DNA from: Rosistilla carotiformis
GTDB taxonomy: Bacteria; Planctomycetota; Planctomycetia; Pirellulales; Pirellulaceae
Assembly (NCBI RefSeq): GCF_007753095.1
Contig: NZ_CP036348.1
Coordinates: 6,425,411-6,489,410, forward strand
Direction: 5' to 3'
DNA length: 64,000 bases
The position numbers and the translations under genes were made by a program. A model generated the notes under the pieces. The model ran no database searches and was not told where the DNA came from. It was given only the letters and a program-made list of their open reading frames with translations. Shown one piece after another: positions 1 to 8,752 of this stretch (position 1 is its first letter; the number at the start of each line of letters is the position of its first letter).

Positions 1-74
1 AAGAGGAGACGATCGACGCCCAAGATCTGAAAGACGTCAAGAAAATGATCCGCGACTTGGAAGCACGCCAATGA
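1..74 (+). CDS. BlaI/MecI-type transcriptional repressor, C-terminal end only
   Basis: Only the last 23 codons are in the window; the frame starts at base 3 and ends with TGA at 72-74. The tail reads DVKKMIRDLEARQ, which resembles the amphipathic dimerisation helix that closes BlaI/MecI repressors. The stop overlaps the ATG of the M56 peptidase gene as ATGA, so the two are probably translationally coupled. In this family the repressor is cleaved or released by the signalling of its M56 partner. The assignment depends on a short tail plus the neighbour, so it is tentative. Confidence 0.6.
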   Translation, partial: EETIDAQDLKDVKKMIRDLEARQ

Positions 75-1180
75 CATCGTTTGAATGGCTGCAGATCGTC
101 CTCTCCTACGCTCTCCAAATCACGTTGGTGCTCGCGTTTTCGTGGTACCTTGAATGGACGCTGAAGTCATCGCAAGCGAAGTCTCGCGTTTGGACCAGCG
201 CGTTTATCGGACTGGGCATTCTGTTGGTCGCTGGTCTGATGTTGCCGAAGCTGCAGTTTTTCCACCCGTGGAGCGAGATCCGGCCCAGCGTTTTGTTAGG
301 AGTGATCGAAGCGGAGTTTATCATCGGCAAGACGCTGTTGGTCCTGTGGGTGTTCGGCGCCGCGATCGTGCTGTCGCGATGGATCTTCCATTTTGTGCAA
401 CTGCATCGTTTCATTCGTTCGACCGAGCCGCTGGACGACGAGCGTCGGCGGCGCTGCAATACATTGGTCGAAGCCGAACTGTGCACGATCGGAAAACAGC
501 CGGTTCAGTACCGCATCAGCCCCGAAGACCTCGGCCCGTTCTGCTACCAATTCCACACGCCGTATGTGTTCCTGCCCGAATCGCTTTTGGCAGGTGACGC
601 GGTGGAAATGTCGCACGTGCTGCGCCACGAACTGACTCATCTGAAGACGCAACATCCGATGCAGTTGTTCATCCAAAAGTTCCTTCAGACGATGTTCTGG
701 TTCCATCCATTGGTCTGGATTTCGGGCCAGCGAGCCGGCTTAATTCGCGAGTTCGTTTGCGACGACGCTTCGACCAGCGATCCGGGGACGACGGCCACCT
801 ACTTGCGAACGTTGGTTCGCGTCGTCGAGAACCGCGCCAAACCGCAGAGTGGAACGTTTGCGATCGGTCGCACGTCGAGCGAACTACGGCAGCGGGCGAT
901 GCGTTTGGCTGCGGGAAACGATCTCAAATCAAGCGTCTGGTCGCACAGCGTCAGCCTGCTGCCAATCCTCGCCGCTCTGCTGATCTCTCAAATTTGGTTG
1001 CCAATCAATCCGCTGGCCTCCTCGCAAAGCATGTTCACTCGCTGGCCCAGTTGGACCGCTCACGCGCTGCACGCGTTCGACATTAAGGTCCGGGACTACG
1101 AACGTTTTGAACCCAACGTCCAACTGCACGAACTGATGGAACGACAGGACAATAGCGCGTCGGCGCTTCGTACCTACTGA
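71..1180 (+). CDS. M56-family (BlaR1-like) membrane metallopeptidase
   Basis: A 369-residue integral membrane protein with hydrophobic segments near residues 8-28, 43-62, 84-106 and about 310-333. The zinc-binding motif HELTH is at residues 186-190, followed by a REFVCDDAS stretch typical of BlaR1/MecR1 gluzincins, where an acidic residue completes the metal site. Family members sense an envelope signal and act on the partner BlaI repressor encoded immediately upstream (4-base ATGA overlap). Unlike classical BlaR1 (about 600 residues) it ends soon after the last membrane helix, so there is no penicillin-binding sensor domain. The natural signal is therefore unlikely to be a beta-lactam bound in that way. 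Confidence 0.85.
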   Translation: MTSFEWLQIVLSYALQITLVLAFSWYLEWTLKSSQAKSRVWTSAFIGLGILLVAGLMLPKLQFFHPWSEIRPSVLLGVIEAEFIIGKTLLVLWVFGAAIVLSRWIFHFVQLHRFIRSTEPLDDERRRRCNTLVEAELCTIGKQPVQYRISPEDLGPFCYQFHTPYVFLPESLLAGDAVEMSHVLRHELTHLKTQHPMQLFIQKFLQTMFWFHPLVWISGQRAGLIREFVCDDASTSDPGTTATYLRTLVRVVENRAKPQSGTFAIGRTSSELRQRAMRLAAGNDLKSSVWSHSVSLLPILAALLISQIWLPINPLASSQSMFTRWPSWTAHALHAFDIKVRDYERFEPNVQLHELMERQDNSASALRTY

Positions 1181-1314
1181 ACGTTCGCGTCGCCGGCGAT
1201 CGCTGCGGGTGCCTGGACGGTGTTGGGGTTTTGACTTACCTTGAATCGTGACTTTACGAATCAACAGGACGGTCAAGCGAACCTGCCGTCGCGCCCCCGC
1301 AGGAACTCCCGTCG

Positions 1315-3771
1315 ATGCAGTGCATCCAATCTATTGGACTTCTCCCGGCAGCTGTCCGCGCGTTGGCTATCGCTGTAGTCCTCTCGGTCGGACTGCCTTC
1401 GATCGATGCCTCCGAATCGCTGACGCCGCTGGGACGCGAGACGACCGATCGCCAAGGCGACCTGCAACGGCGGCTGCTGGAATCGGGCATGGCCGCCATC
1501 GCTGAACAGATCTGTCGGCAGAAGCTGGCTGATGCCAAACCGGGCTCCGATGAATCGGCGACTTGGACGATTCGATTGAGCAACGCGATGCTGCAACGCG
1601 GGATCGAACAACGACCGATCGATCCATCGATCTGGAACCGCTCTTCGGAATTGTTAGACGGTTGGTTAGTCGGATATGAAACCAGCCGCCGCGCCGATTG
1701 GATCCGACTGGCCCGCGCGATGGTCGACTTCCGTCGCAGCCAGACCGCCACGCTCAGCGTGCTCGCTTCGCCCGAGAGCTCCCCATTGCGACAAGCTGCG
1801 TTGGCGGCGATCCGCGATTGCGAAGACCAACTGACTCAGTTAGCCGATGCGTTGCAAGAGACGATCCCGCTGGCCGATTTGAAACGGGACGACCGCTTGG
1901 CCCCGGCGGCTGAGTTGCGCGTGGTGCAGGGAACCGTCCAACGCCAATTGGTGCGAACCCTCTTGGCCCGAGCCGATCTCTATCCGCCCGACAGCGACGA
2001 TGCCTTGGCGGCGGCGGCCGACGCGGCGGCACAAGCCGAGACGCTGCTTCGCAAGACTCCCGCCGACGACCCAAGCTTTGGCGACGTCGTGCGGTTGTTG
2101 GCCGAATCGTGGCTGCGCGTTGGCGATACGCACAAAGCGACGCTCGCGTTGCGGCCGCTGTTGCCAGCCAACGAATCGGAAGAGGGCGATCCAACGCCCT
2201 CGACAGCTGCCGCTTCGATTTGGGACATCGTCCCCGAAACCGGGGCAATGCTGATCCGGATCGCGATCGCTGAGGGAAAGCGTGGCGAGGCTCAACAGTG
2301 GCTGGACGCTTATTTCCAGCCCGACGATTACACCAAGACCGTCCGCGCCGCTCCGCCGACGCTCGACCTGGCTCGGTTGGAATTCTTGCTCTCGGGGAAA
2401 AATCCCGATGTCCAATCGGCAGCCGACTGGGCCGAAGCGATCGAAGCGCGGCACGGTGCATTTTATGGACGGACAGCGAGTTTGCGGCTGATCGATCTCG
2501 GCGATTCGGACGCGGGAAGCGATCCGCGCGTGATGGCGACTGCGGCGGCGGCGATGTTGCGTCGCGGCGAGTTTGCGGCAGCAGCCGGTCAGTATGCGGA
2601 AGCCGCCAACCGCGAAGCGAAAGGCGGCGAGGCGGAATCCGCGTTCCAACATCGACTGCAATCCGGAGCCGCCTATCGCAAAGCGGGCGACTTGGACGCG
2701 GCGAGCCAACAGCTGGCCCAAGCCGGCGAAGGTCTGACGTCCCATCGCTTGGCCCAGGCGGCACATTTGCAAGCTGCGTTTTTGTTGGTCGAAGCGGGTT
2801 GGCCCGGAGATTCGCCACGACAGCGACGGTATCAAAAGCTGTTGGAAACCCAGTTGCGGCTGTGGCCCGAGGGGGAACAAACACCGCAAGCCCGAAAGAT
2901 GCTGAGCCAGCTGTTTGAGAACCGTCAGGCTTGGGCCGATGCCGCGAGGCTGTGGACTCTGTCGGCGGACGATTCGTCGCGAGCGGCCAGCCTGTGGCGG
3001 AAGGCGTTACGGGCAGCGAAGGAACCTGATCAGCAGGCAGACTTGCTGAAGGAAGCCGTTGCTCAATTGCCAGCCGATGGCGAGCAAGCGTTATTGGTCG
3101 CGCTGTGGGGAGACCGAACGGTCGTGTTGAAGTTCGGTTGGGACGCGCTCAACCAACAGCTTGGCCAAGCGGAGTTTCCCGCGGCCGATAAGGCTCGGTT
3201 TACGGCGGCGCTCGCTCAACTGCGACTCGGCAAAACGAGCACCCTCGACCTGGACTTCTTGTCAGCGAATCCCGACGAGCCGTGGCCGCTGGATCTAATC
3301 GATTGCTTGGGTCGCGACGCACAACAGCATTCGGTCGATCGAAAACGCTTGGGAGACGTGATTCTGGCGGTCGCCAATCGCATCGCGAGTGAAACGCGAT
3401 CCTTGCCCGATCAGCTCACGATTCTCAAGGCGCTGGTCGCCAGCGAGCAATCGAACCGGGCGATGGAAGTGATCGGGCAGTTCCCCGAACCACGATCGGG
3501 AAGCCTCGCTCGAGAGCTGGCTCAGATGTTGCTGCACAGCGACGTGCCGGATGATCGTCGGCAGGGGATTGAGCGGATGTTGCAGTACGGCCGCGGGATG
3601 AAGAAGGGGAGCGACGATTGGTTCGCCGTTCAGCTGGAAATTTGCCAGGCCTATCTCACCGTCAACGACTCGCAAGCCGCGGCGAAGCTGGCAAACTATC
3701 TTCTGTTAACGTCGCCGCCGAGCGATCCGCAGCAGCTGGCGCGGCTGCGGGAATTTGCTCAAGCGGATTAG
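1315..3771 (+). CDS. Secreted TPR-like helical-repeat protein of unknown function
   Basis: An 818-residue protein. The start at 1315 gives a cleavable signal peptide: hydrophobic run about residues 12-26, then small residues before SEST-type mature sequence. The rest is almost wholly helical and rich in Ala, Leu and Gln, with recurring A..Y..A.....G...A patterns (for example RRGEFAAAAGQYAEAANREA and AAYRKAGDLDAASQQLAQAG) that look like tetratricopeptide repeats. No catalytic motif is visible. Its stop overlaps the stop of the convergent barrel gene by 4 bases. A periplasmic scaffold or assembly factor is a reasonable inference, but function is unknown. Confidence 0.75.
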   Translation: MQCIQSIGLLPAAVRALAIAVVLSVGLPSIDASESLTPLGRETTDRQGDLQRRLLESGMAAIAEQICRQKLADAKPGSDESATWTIRLSNAMLQRGIEQRPIDPSIWNRSSELLDGWLVGYETSRRADWIRLARAMVDFRRSQTATLSVLASPESSPLRQAALAAIRDCEDQLTQLADALQETIPLADLKRDDRLAPAAELRVVQGTVQRQLVRTLLARADLYPPDSDDALAAAADAAAQAETLLRKTPADDPSFGDVVRLLAESWLRVGDTHKATLALRPLLPANESEEGDPTPSTAAASIWDIVPETGAMLIRIAIAEGKRGEAQQWLDAYFQPDDYTKTVRAAPPTLDLARLEFLLSGKNPDVQSAADWAEAIEARHGAFYGRTASLRLIDLGDSDAGSDPRVMATAAAAMLRRGEFAAAAGQYAEAANREAKGGEAESAFQHRLQSGAAYRKAGDLDAASQQLAQAGEGLTSHRLAQAAHLQAAFLLVEAGWPGDSPRQRRYQKLLETQLRLWPEGEQTPQARKMLSQLFENRQAWADAARLWTLSADDSSRAASLWRKALRAAKEPDQQADLLKEAVAQLPADGEQALLVALWGDRTVVLKFGWDALNQQLGQAEFPAADKARFTAALAQLRLGKTSTLDLDFLSANPDEPWPLDLIDCLGRDAQQHSVDRKRLGDVILAVANRIASETRSLPDQLTILKALVASEQSNRAMEVIGQFPEPRSGSLARELAQMLLHSDVPDDRRQGIERMLQYGRGMKKGSDDWFAVQLEICQAYLTVNDSQAAAKLANYLLLTSPPSDPQQLARLREFAQAD

Positions 3772-5540
3772 CGTGAGAAGCCCATGAAGAAGCTGAAGAC
3801 CTGGCGATCGTCGGTGTCGGCGTGGGCGACGGGGAAGGCAAAGTCGAAGGCCAGCGGAGCAGGTCCCAAGGCGGGCATGCTGACGCGGAAACCAAAACCG
3901 GGAGCGACGCGGAAGTTCTCGCGTTTGATCTCGATTTCGCGTTCGACCGTACCGTAATCGACAAACACGACGCCCTTGGTGGCGTCATCGGCGGTCAACG
4001 GGAACTGGTATTCGACCGATCCCAACACGCTCAAACGACCACCGACCTGAACGTTGTCCGAACCGTTGGAGAGGACAGGGCTCGCACCTCGGAAATCGAA
4101 ACCACGCATGGTGCTGTAACCACCGGCGAAGAAATTCTCGAAGATCGGCGTGTCCGCGCCGCTAAAGCCAACGCTATTGGTGACCGCAATCGTATGACGC
4201 CCCGAGTGATCGGCACGCTCGCGAAGCAGGTAGTAGTTCCTCAGATCGGCTTGGATCCGCGAGTAGTCGTACGATCCAAAGGTTTGTTCAAACGTCACTT
4301 CAAACAGATGCCCTTCGGTCGGCGCGAATGGGATATCGCGGGTATCGTGCGACAAGCGGACGCTGCCCGAATAGAGTTCGTGGTTGCCAACGTATTGATC
4401 AACGTAAGGAATTCCAGGGACGCGAACATCGCCAAAGTCGACGTTTTCGGCACGGATCGCTGTCGAAAGCGAAAGCTCGTTGGTCACGCGGTAGCCCAGT
4501 TGGACACGGCCCCCCAAACGCGATTCATCCCAGTCGCGGTACTGACGGTCGAACAAGAAGCCTTGCACCGAAAGACTCAGCGGCAGGTACCCAAACAGAT
4601 ACGGCTGGCCAAACGACATCATGTAGCGTTGAAAATCGCTACCGGGGACCGCTTCCAAACGGAAGGTTTGCCCGGCACCGCGGAAGGCGTAGCCGGAGAA
4701 CAAGTCTTGGAAGCTGCGTGGGAATCGCAAGATGTCAAAGTTGCGTTCGTCCAACACGATCTGACCGGTCACACCGGCATCGCTGTTGACGGCACCACCG
4801 ACCATGAACCGACCGGTTCGGGCAGGTGTTACGAAGACGTCGACGGGGACGGTTCGCACGCGAGGCATTACCAACGGTGGCGGTTCATTCGACAACGGAT
4901 CGACAAAGTTCGGATTGATCGGTTCAATCGGCGCACCGATCATGCCGGGCTGTTGCGGTTGAAATTCGGGTTGAAACTGAGGTTGGCCGACGGGCTGACC
5001 AAAGGTCTGCTGGTTCGGGACAACCGGTTGATTATTGTAGGTTTGATATCCAGCGGGCGGTGCGGGCAGTCCGTAGCTGGGAGCCGGCTGCACCTGCGGT
5101 TGGTATTCACCAACGCCGTTCTGGGCGACGCGAGGATCGGTCGCGGTGTTTCCGTAAGCACCGCCAGCGGTAGCCGCTTGGGATTGCACCAACGGGGGTT
5201 GGACATTTTGACCGCTGACAGGGACGGGGCCACGCGTGAAGCCTCCACCACCAGGGGATGGTGCCGGAGCGGCTGCCGCGACGCCTGGAGGCAACGAGAA
5301 GCCAGAGTCTTGGCCGCGGATCGTGAGCGGTTCTTCTGCAGCCAGGGCGGATGATGAATCGTCGGCCGCAGCGTTCGCCGCGGGCGTGATGCCCAACTGA
5401 CTAAAGTCGACAGCATCGGGGGGCGAATCATTGCTGGCAAGGTTCTGCTGTCGCAGATGAGCGCAACCGCCAAGCGTCAAACATGCCAACAGGGACAACC
5501 CGGCCGCGATGTTCGATGGAGCAGAAAAACAACGATTCAT
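3768..5540 (-). CDS. BamA/D15-type outer-membrane barrel with lipoprotein signal and Pro/Gln-rich linker
   Basis: A 590-residue product from the ATG at 5540. It starts with a lipoprotein signal ending LTLGGC (Cys26). Residues about 27-225 form a low-complexity linker rich in Pro, Gln and Gly. Residues about 230-590 resemble the Omp85/D15 surface-antigen barrel, including GGYSTMRGF, which matches the conserved (V/M)RGF motif of the BamA loop 6. No POTRA domain is present here; those lie in the separate gene just upstream in transcription (5668-7086). An alternative ATG at 5678 overlaps the stop of that gene by 11 bases and could allow coupling, but it would bury the lipobox. Likely role: outer-membrane protein insertion together with the POTRA protein. 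Confidence 0.78.
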   Translation of the reverse strand: MNRCFSAPSNIAAGLSLLACLTLGGCAHLRQQNLASNDSPPDAVDFSQLGITPAANAAADDSSSALAAEEPLTIRGQDSGFSLPPGVAAAAPAPSPGGGGFTRGPVPVSGQNVQPPLVQSQAATAGGAYGNTATDPRVAQNGVGEYQPQVQPAPSYGLPAPPAGYQTYNNQPVVPNQQTFGQPVGQPQFQPEFQPQQPGMIGAPIEPINPNFVDPLSNEPPPLVMPRVRTVPVDVFVTPARTGRFMVGGAVNSDAGVTGQIVLDERNFDILRFPRSFQDLFSGYAFRGAGQTFRLEAVPGSDFQRYMMSFGQPYLFGYLPLSLSVQGFLFDRQYRDWDESRLGGRVQLGYRVTNELSLSTAIRAENVDFGDVRVPGIPYVDQYVGNHELYSGSVRLSHDTRDIPFAPTEGHLFEVTFEQTFGSYDYSRIQADLRNYYLLRERADHSGRHTIAVTNSVGFSGADTPIFENFFAGGYSTMRGFDFRGASPVLSNGSDNVQVGGRLSVLGSVEYQFPLTADDATKGVVFVDYGTVEREIEIKRENFRVAPGFGFRVSMPALGPAPLAFDFAFPVAHADTDDRQVFSFFMGFSR

Positions 5541-5667
5541 AAATATGCCCGGTTTCGGTCCCGAAAGCGTTTCATTGCGTGAGGCATTTAATCGCACGAT
5601 GGGGTCTCTGTAGGAAACACCGTGAAATCGTGCGACACCAGATCGCGCAATGTCGATAAAAAACTTC

Positions 5668-7086
5668 TTAGTATTCATCCGCAGCCGCTTCCAGATCGAC
5701 CAGCTTTGGTTGTTCGACAACAATGCGCGGTAGAGCGCCTTCGGCCGGATTGGTGATAAAAATCTGCGTCGACTTCAGCAACCGTTCACTGCGGTCCAGC
5801 TTCTTGCGGTCGAGCATCTCGCCGGGAGCAAACTCCAGACGGTTTTCGACCACGTGTTCGGCAACCAAGTGGTCGTCGCCATCGACATGGATGCGAATCT
5901 CACCACACTTGTACTGATCTCCCTCGGCGATCCGATAGACCAAATCGAGTTGCCCCGGTTCGTCCAAGACGGTCGGCCGCGGTTGCACGTCGGCGAAGAT
6001 AAATCCAACCGATCCGAGACCGTAGCGGATCTCGGTCACATCGGCTTGCAGCTTGCCACGGTCAAAGGCATCGCCCGGCTTTAAACGCAATCGCTGCTTC
6101 AAACTGTTGGTGTCGACAAATTGATTGCCGATCAGTTCGACGTTGCGAACGTAGTAGCGAGGCCCTTCTTTGACGACAAAGCGAAGAGTCAGGTATTTCC
6201 CCGATTCGTCGTACCGCATCATCTTGCCAACCTCCGCTTCGAAGAAGCCCAGGTCGCGGTAGTAGCTGGTGAGTTTCTCAAGATCCTGCTGCAGGATGTC
6301 CATTTTGGCTCGGTTGCCAAAATTGAAGAATCCCAAAAACGCCTCGCGGCTCTTGATGATTTTTTCCAAGCGTGCCGAGCTGACAAACGTGTTGCCGACG
6401 ATCTCGATCGAACCGATCCGTTCCAAGGGGCCTTCATTCACCCGGTAGATCACCGCGTTTGGATAGCCCGTCTTGCCGATCACCGTTTCGATCGTCGCTT
6501 GATTGAAGCCTTCTTCGTGGTAGTAATCGACCAATCGCGTTCGCGCCGATTCGATCGAAAACTGATTCAACGGGTCGCCCGGTGCGATCCCGACGCGTCC
6601 ATTGAGTTCTCGGTCGTTGATGCCTCGGTTGCCGACGAACTCGATCGCTTGAACGATCGGTCGCTCACGCACGACAAAGGTGACGTGCATCCCGTCGGCC
6701 TGTTCGACAAGTTCCGGTTGGATCTGTTCGAAGGCACCAAACTTATGCAATCGGCGGACATCTTCCATGACCAGATTGAAGTCATAGACACGCCCTTCGC
6801 GGGTTTGCACTTGTTCCATGATCCGATTCAGGCCGACGCTGCGGTTTCCTTTGACCGAAACGCTAGCAACCAATTGGTCCCCCGTTTCGCGTTGGACGCG
6901 CATCGACCCTTGCTGAAACATGTGGTCGCGAAATTTCGGTTTTTCGACCCCCGGAGGCGCGGGCGCATTGCCACCACCACCGCCCATGCCGCCACCTCCA
7001 CCGAATTGCCCATGGGCAACCGATACTGAAGCGAGGACGCAGACTAGGCATAGGCTTCGGCGAAGCAGGTTCACTCTCTGACGCAT
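5668..7086 (-). CDS. POTRA-only BamA-like periplasmic protein
   Basis: A 472-residue product starting at the ATG at 7086, which has a GAGGAAAGGA ribosome site before it. It has a signal peptide (about residues 1-26), a short Gly-rich stretch (27-39) and then about five successive POTRA-like units near residues 72-143, 144-220, 221-315, 316-395 and 396-455. Each has the V.V.GN/I..VGN opening strand and a Y.......GF helix pattern. The protein stops where a BamA barrel would begin; the barrel is encoded by the next gene. In BamA, POTRA domains receive unfolded outer-membrane proteins and contact accessory lipoproteins. The split arrangement is unusual. Confidence 0.82.
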   Translation of the reverse strand: MRQRVNLLRRSLCLVCVLASVSVAHGQFGGGGGMGGGGGNAPAPPGVEKPKFRDHMFQQGSMRVQRETGDQLVASVSVKGNRSVGLNRIMEQVQTREGRVYDFNLVMEDVRRLHKFGAFEQIQPELVEQADGMHVTFVVRERPIVQAIEFVGNRGINDRELNGRVGIAPGDPLNQFSIESARTRLVDYYHEEGFNQATIETVIGKTGYPNAVIYRVNEGPLERIGSIEIVGNTFVSSARLEKIIKSREAFLGFFNFGNRAKMDILQQDLEKLTSYYRDLGFFEAEVGKMMRYDESGKYLTLRFVVKEGPRYYVRNVELIGNQFVDTNSLKQRLRLKPGDAFDRGKLQADVTEIRYGLGSVGFIFADVQPRPTVLDEPGQLDLVYRIAEGDQYKCGEIRIHVDGDDHLVAEHVVENRLEFAPGEMLDRKKLDRSERLLKSTQIFITNPAEGALPRIVVEQPKLVDLEAAADEY

Positions 7087-7656
7087 GGATTCCTTTCCTC
7101 TGCGTAATTCAATCACGGATCCAAAAGATCAAGACAAGGTCGCCAGCGACCCGTCGGCTGCGAAAACCACGCAGTTTCACGCTCCGACTCACCTCGATAT
7201 TCAGACGCTTGTGGTTAACTAACCAATTGCGGCATCCCGTCACAAGCCGAGTTCTGACCGCAATACCCCTCGAATCGGTAATATCGATAAATTCCAACCG
7301 CTACCAAAAACATCATTTCGCCATTTCGTCTGCTTTCATCAAATTATCTTCCTTAATTGAACTGTACGCTGGCCACCGTTTCCGATAACCAGGAAAGAGG
7401 GAGTTCTCGGCTGGGAGCATCGCAGCGAGGACGTGACAGGATCTTGTACTTCACGCGGCCGGTTATGGGCACGTTAGTCTTCATCCAGTTGGCAAGGTGC
7501 CCTTTGCCACCACGCAAAGTATGAACAGGCGGTTTTCGAGAGTAGCATTATCATTCGAATATAAAATCTAACGATCACGTCCTCGTCGGGTGCCAGCAAA
7601 CCCGGCCGCAGGAACACCCAGTCTTTCACAGACACCGAACCAAGGAGGGGGAGGTC
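7087..7656. other. Intergenic region between divergent genes
   Basis: About 570 bases lie between the minus-strand POTRA gene and the plus-strand gene at 7657. It should hold both promoters. A TATAAA hexamer sits at 7560-7565, about 90 bases before the 7657 start, without a convincing -35 partner. No RNA gene, repeat or long open frame with matching codon use was recognised. Confidence 0.5.
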
Positions 7657-8628
7657 ATGAGGTGGTCCATCGCGAAGGCCGTTACCATCGGCTTAGTATT
7701 GCTATCAAACGTCGCTGTCGCTCAGCCGCAGGCTGAGGAGAGTCTGATTCTCTCGACCCAGTGCGGTCGATTCCATCTGGTGCTAGGCCGGATCAAGTTG
7801 GATTGCTTTCATTACAAGAAAGTCCGACTGCACCAAGCGACCGAAGCTCCCAGCGAAGATGAAGAGTTTGTCTGCGTGACCGCCAACGATGGCACGCCTT
7901 CTTTGCACTACCTGCGTCATCTGGGACGCTCCAAGGTCACGATCGACACCACCCAGAGTGATTGTGTGCGGATTGAAGCCAAACAGCAGCACCCGACGGG
8001 GATCCAAAAATCGCTGCTGATTCAACAGAATGCGAGTGGGCCGATCGAGATCACACGCACGATCGGAACGCATCGCGAACAGATTCAGACCGCCAGCTTC
8101 TGGCATCTGATGGCCGAACAACCGCAGTTGTTCGAAGCGGAGATCAGCCCGTTGTTGTCGTTGATGATCATGCACCGGCCACTGGCGCGCGATGCCCAGC
8201 GGATCGATCAACATTTGCGACGCCAAGCCGAGCGGTCGCCCACGATCACCAAAGCCTGGGTCCAAGAAAGGATCGACGCGTTGGCATCGCCCACGCGACG
8301 TGAGCGGCTTGCGGCACAACGCCATTTGACTTCGGCAGGCGTCGGCATCTTGCCGCTGTTGGATCAAATCGATCGCCAACGATTGGATGCCGAGCAGATT
8401 CAATTGATCGGCAAACTGAAGCAGCAGTTGGTGGTCGACCGCAGCGACACGCCCGATCGCGTGGCGGCTTGGCTGGCAACCGACCAAGCCTACTGGGCCA
8501 ATGTCAGTCGACGGTGGACGCCGCGACAGCAGGAAACCGGCAACCAATACATGTTGGCAACCTGCGGCGAGGGACTGGATGTCGATACCACCGCGATCGC
8601 GCTGAAGTCGCAGACCGCCGTCCAATAG
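7657..8628 (+). CDS. Secreted protein of unknown function
   Basis: A 323-residue protein with an unusually strong ribosome site (AGGAGGGGGAGG) directly before the ATG. The first 22 residues form a signal peptide (hydrophobic core, then VAQPQ). The mature N-terminal part (residues about 30-160) is predicted beta-rich, with a CGRFHLVLG.IKLDC pattern. The C-terminal part (about 170-300) is helical with a HEAT-like RRERLAAQRHL..AG.G.LP.L segment. No known family was recognised. The strong ribosome site suggests it is well expressed relative to its neighbours. It is monocistronic: a divergent gene lies upstream and a convergent one downstream. Confidence 0.7.
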   Translation: MRWSIAKAVTIGLVLLSNVAVAQPQAEESLILSTQCGRFHLVLGRIKLDCFHYKKVRLHQATEAPSEDEEFVCVTANDGTPSLHYLRHLGRSKVTIDTTQSDCVRIEAKQQHPTGIQKSLLIQQNASGPIEITRTIGTHREQIQTASFWHLMAEQPQLFEAEISPLLSLMIMHRPLARDAQRIDQHLRRQAERSPTITKAWVQERIDALASPTRRERLAAQRHLTSAGVGILPLLDQIDRQRLDAEQIQLIGKLKQQLVVDRSDTPDRVAAWLATDQAYWANVSRRWTPRQQETGNQYMLATCGEGLDVDTTAIALKSQTAVQ

Positions 8629-8674
8629 CGGCCCTGGACGTTCCGCGTTCGGAGCTCGACACGCAAACCGATTC

Positions 8675-8707
8675 GCATCGCTGCACCGTCGAAGGTGCAC
8701 GCGATGC
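8675..8707. terminator. Hairpin between convergent genes, possible bidirectional terminator
   Basis: Arms GCATCGCTGCACC (8675-8687) and GGTGCACGCGATGC (8694-8707) pair over 13 bases with one bulge and a 6-base loop. It lies between the stop of the 7657 gene and the stop of the convergent ammonium transporter. There is no clear T tract on either side, so the terminator role is inferred from position and stem strength. Confidence 0.45.
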
Positions 8708-8752
8708 TTCGGGAAATGCGATCGCGTTTCCGGATCCCAACGCGCTCAAAAG

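Noticed and set aside
1754-2889. Two long minus-strand open frames (about 376 and 349 codons) inside the TPR-like gene
   Set aside because: They are Arg/Pro/Ser-rich without domains, typical shadows of the real plus-strand gene.
3822-5354. A 510-codon plus-strand open frame antisense to the barrel gene
   Set aside because: The minus strand encodes a lipoprotein signal, linker and D15 barrel with a MRGF motif; the plus frame has no recognisable domain and reflects GC-rich third-position bias.
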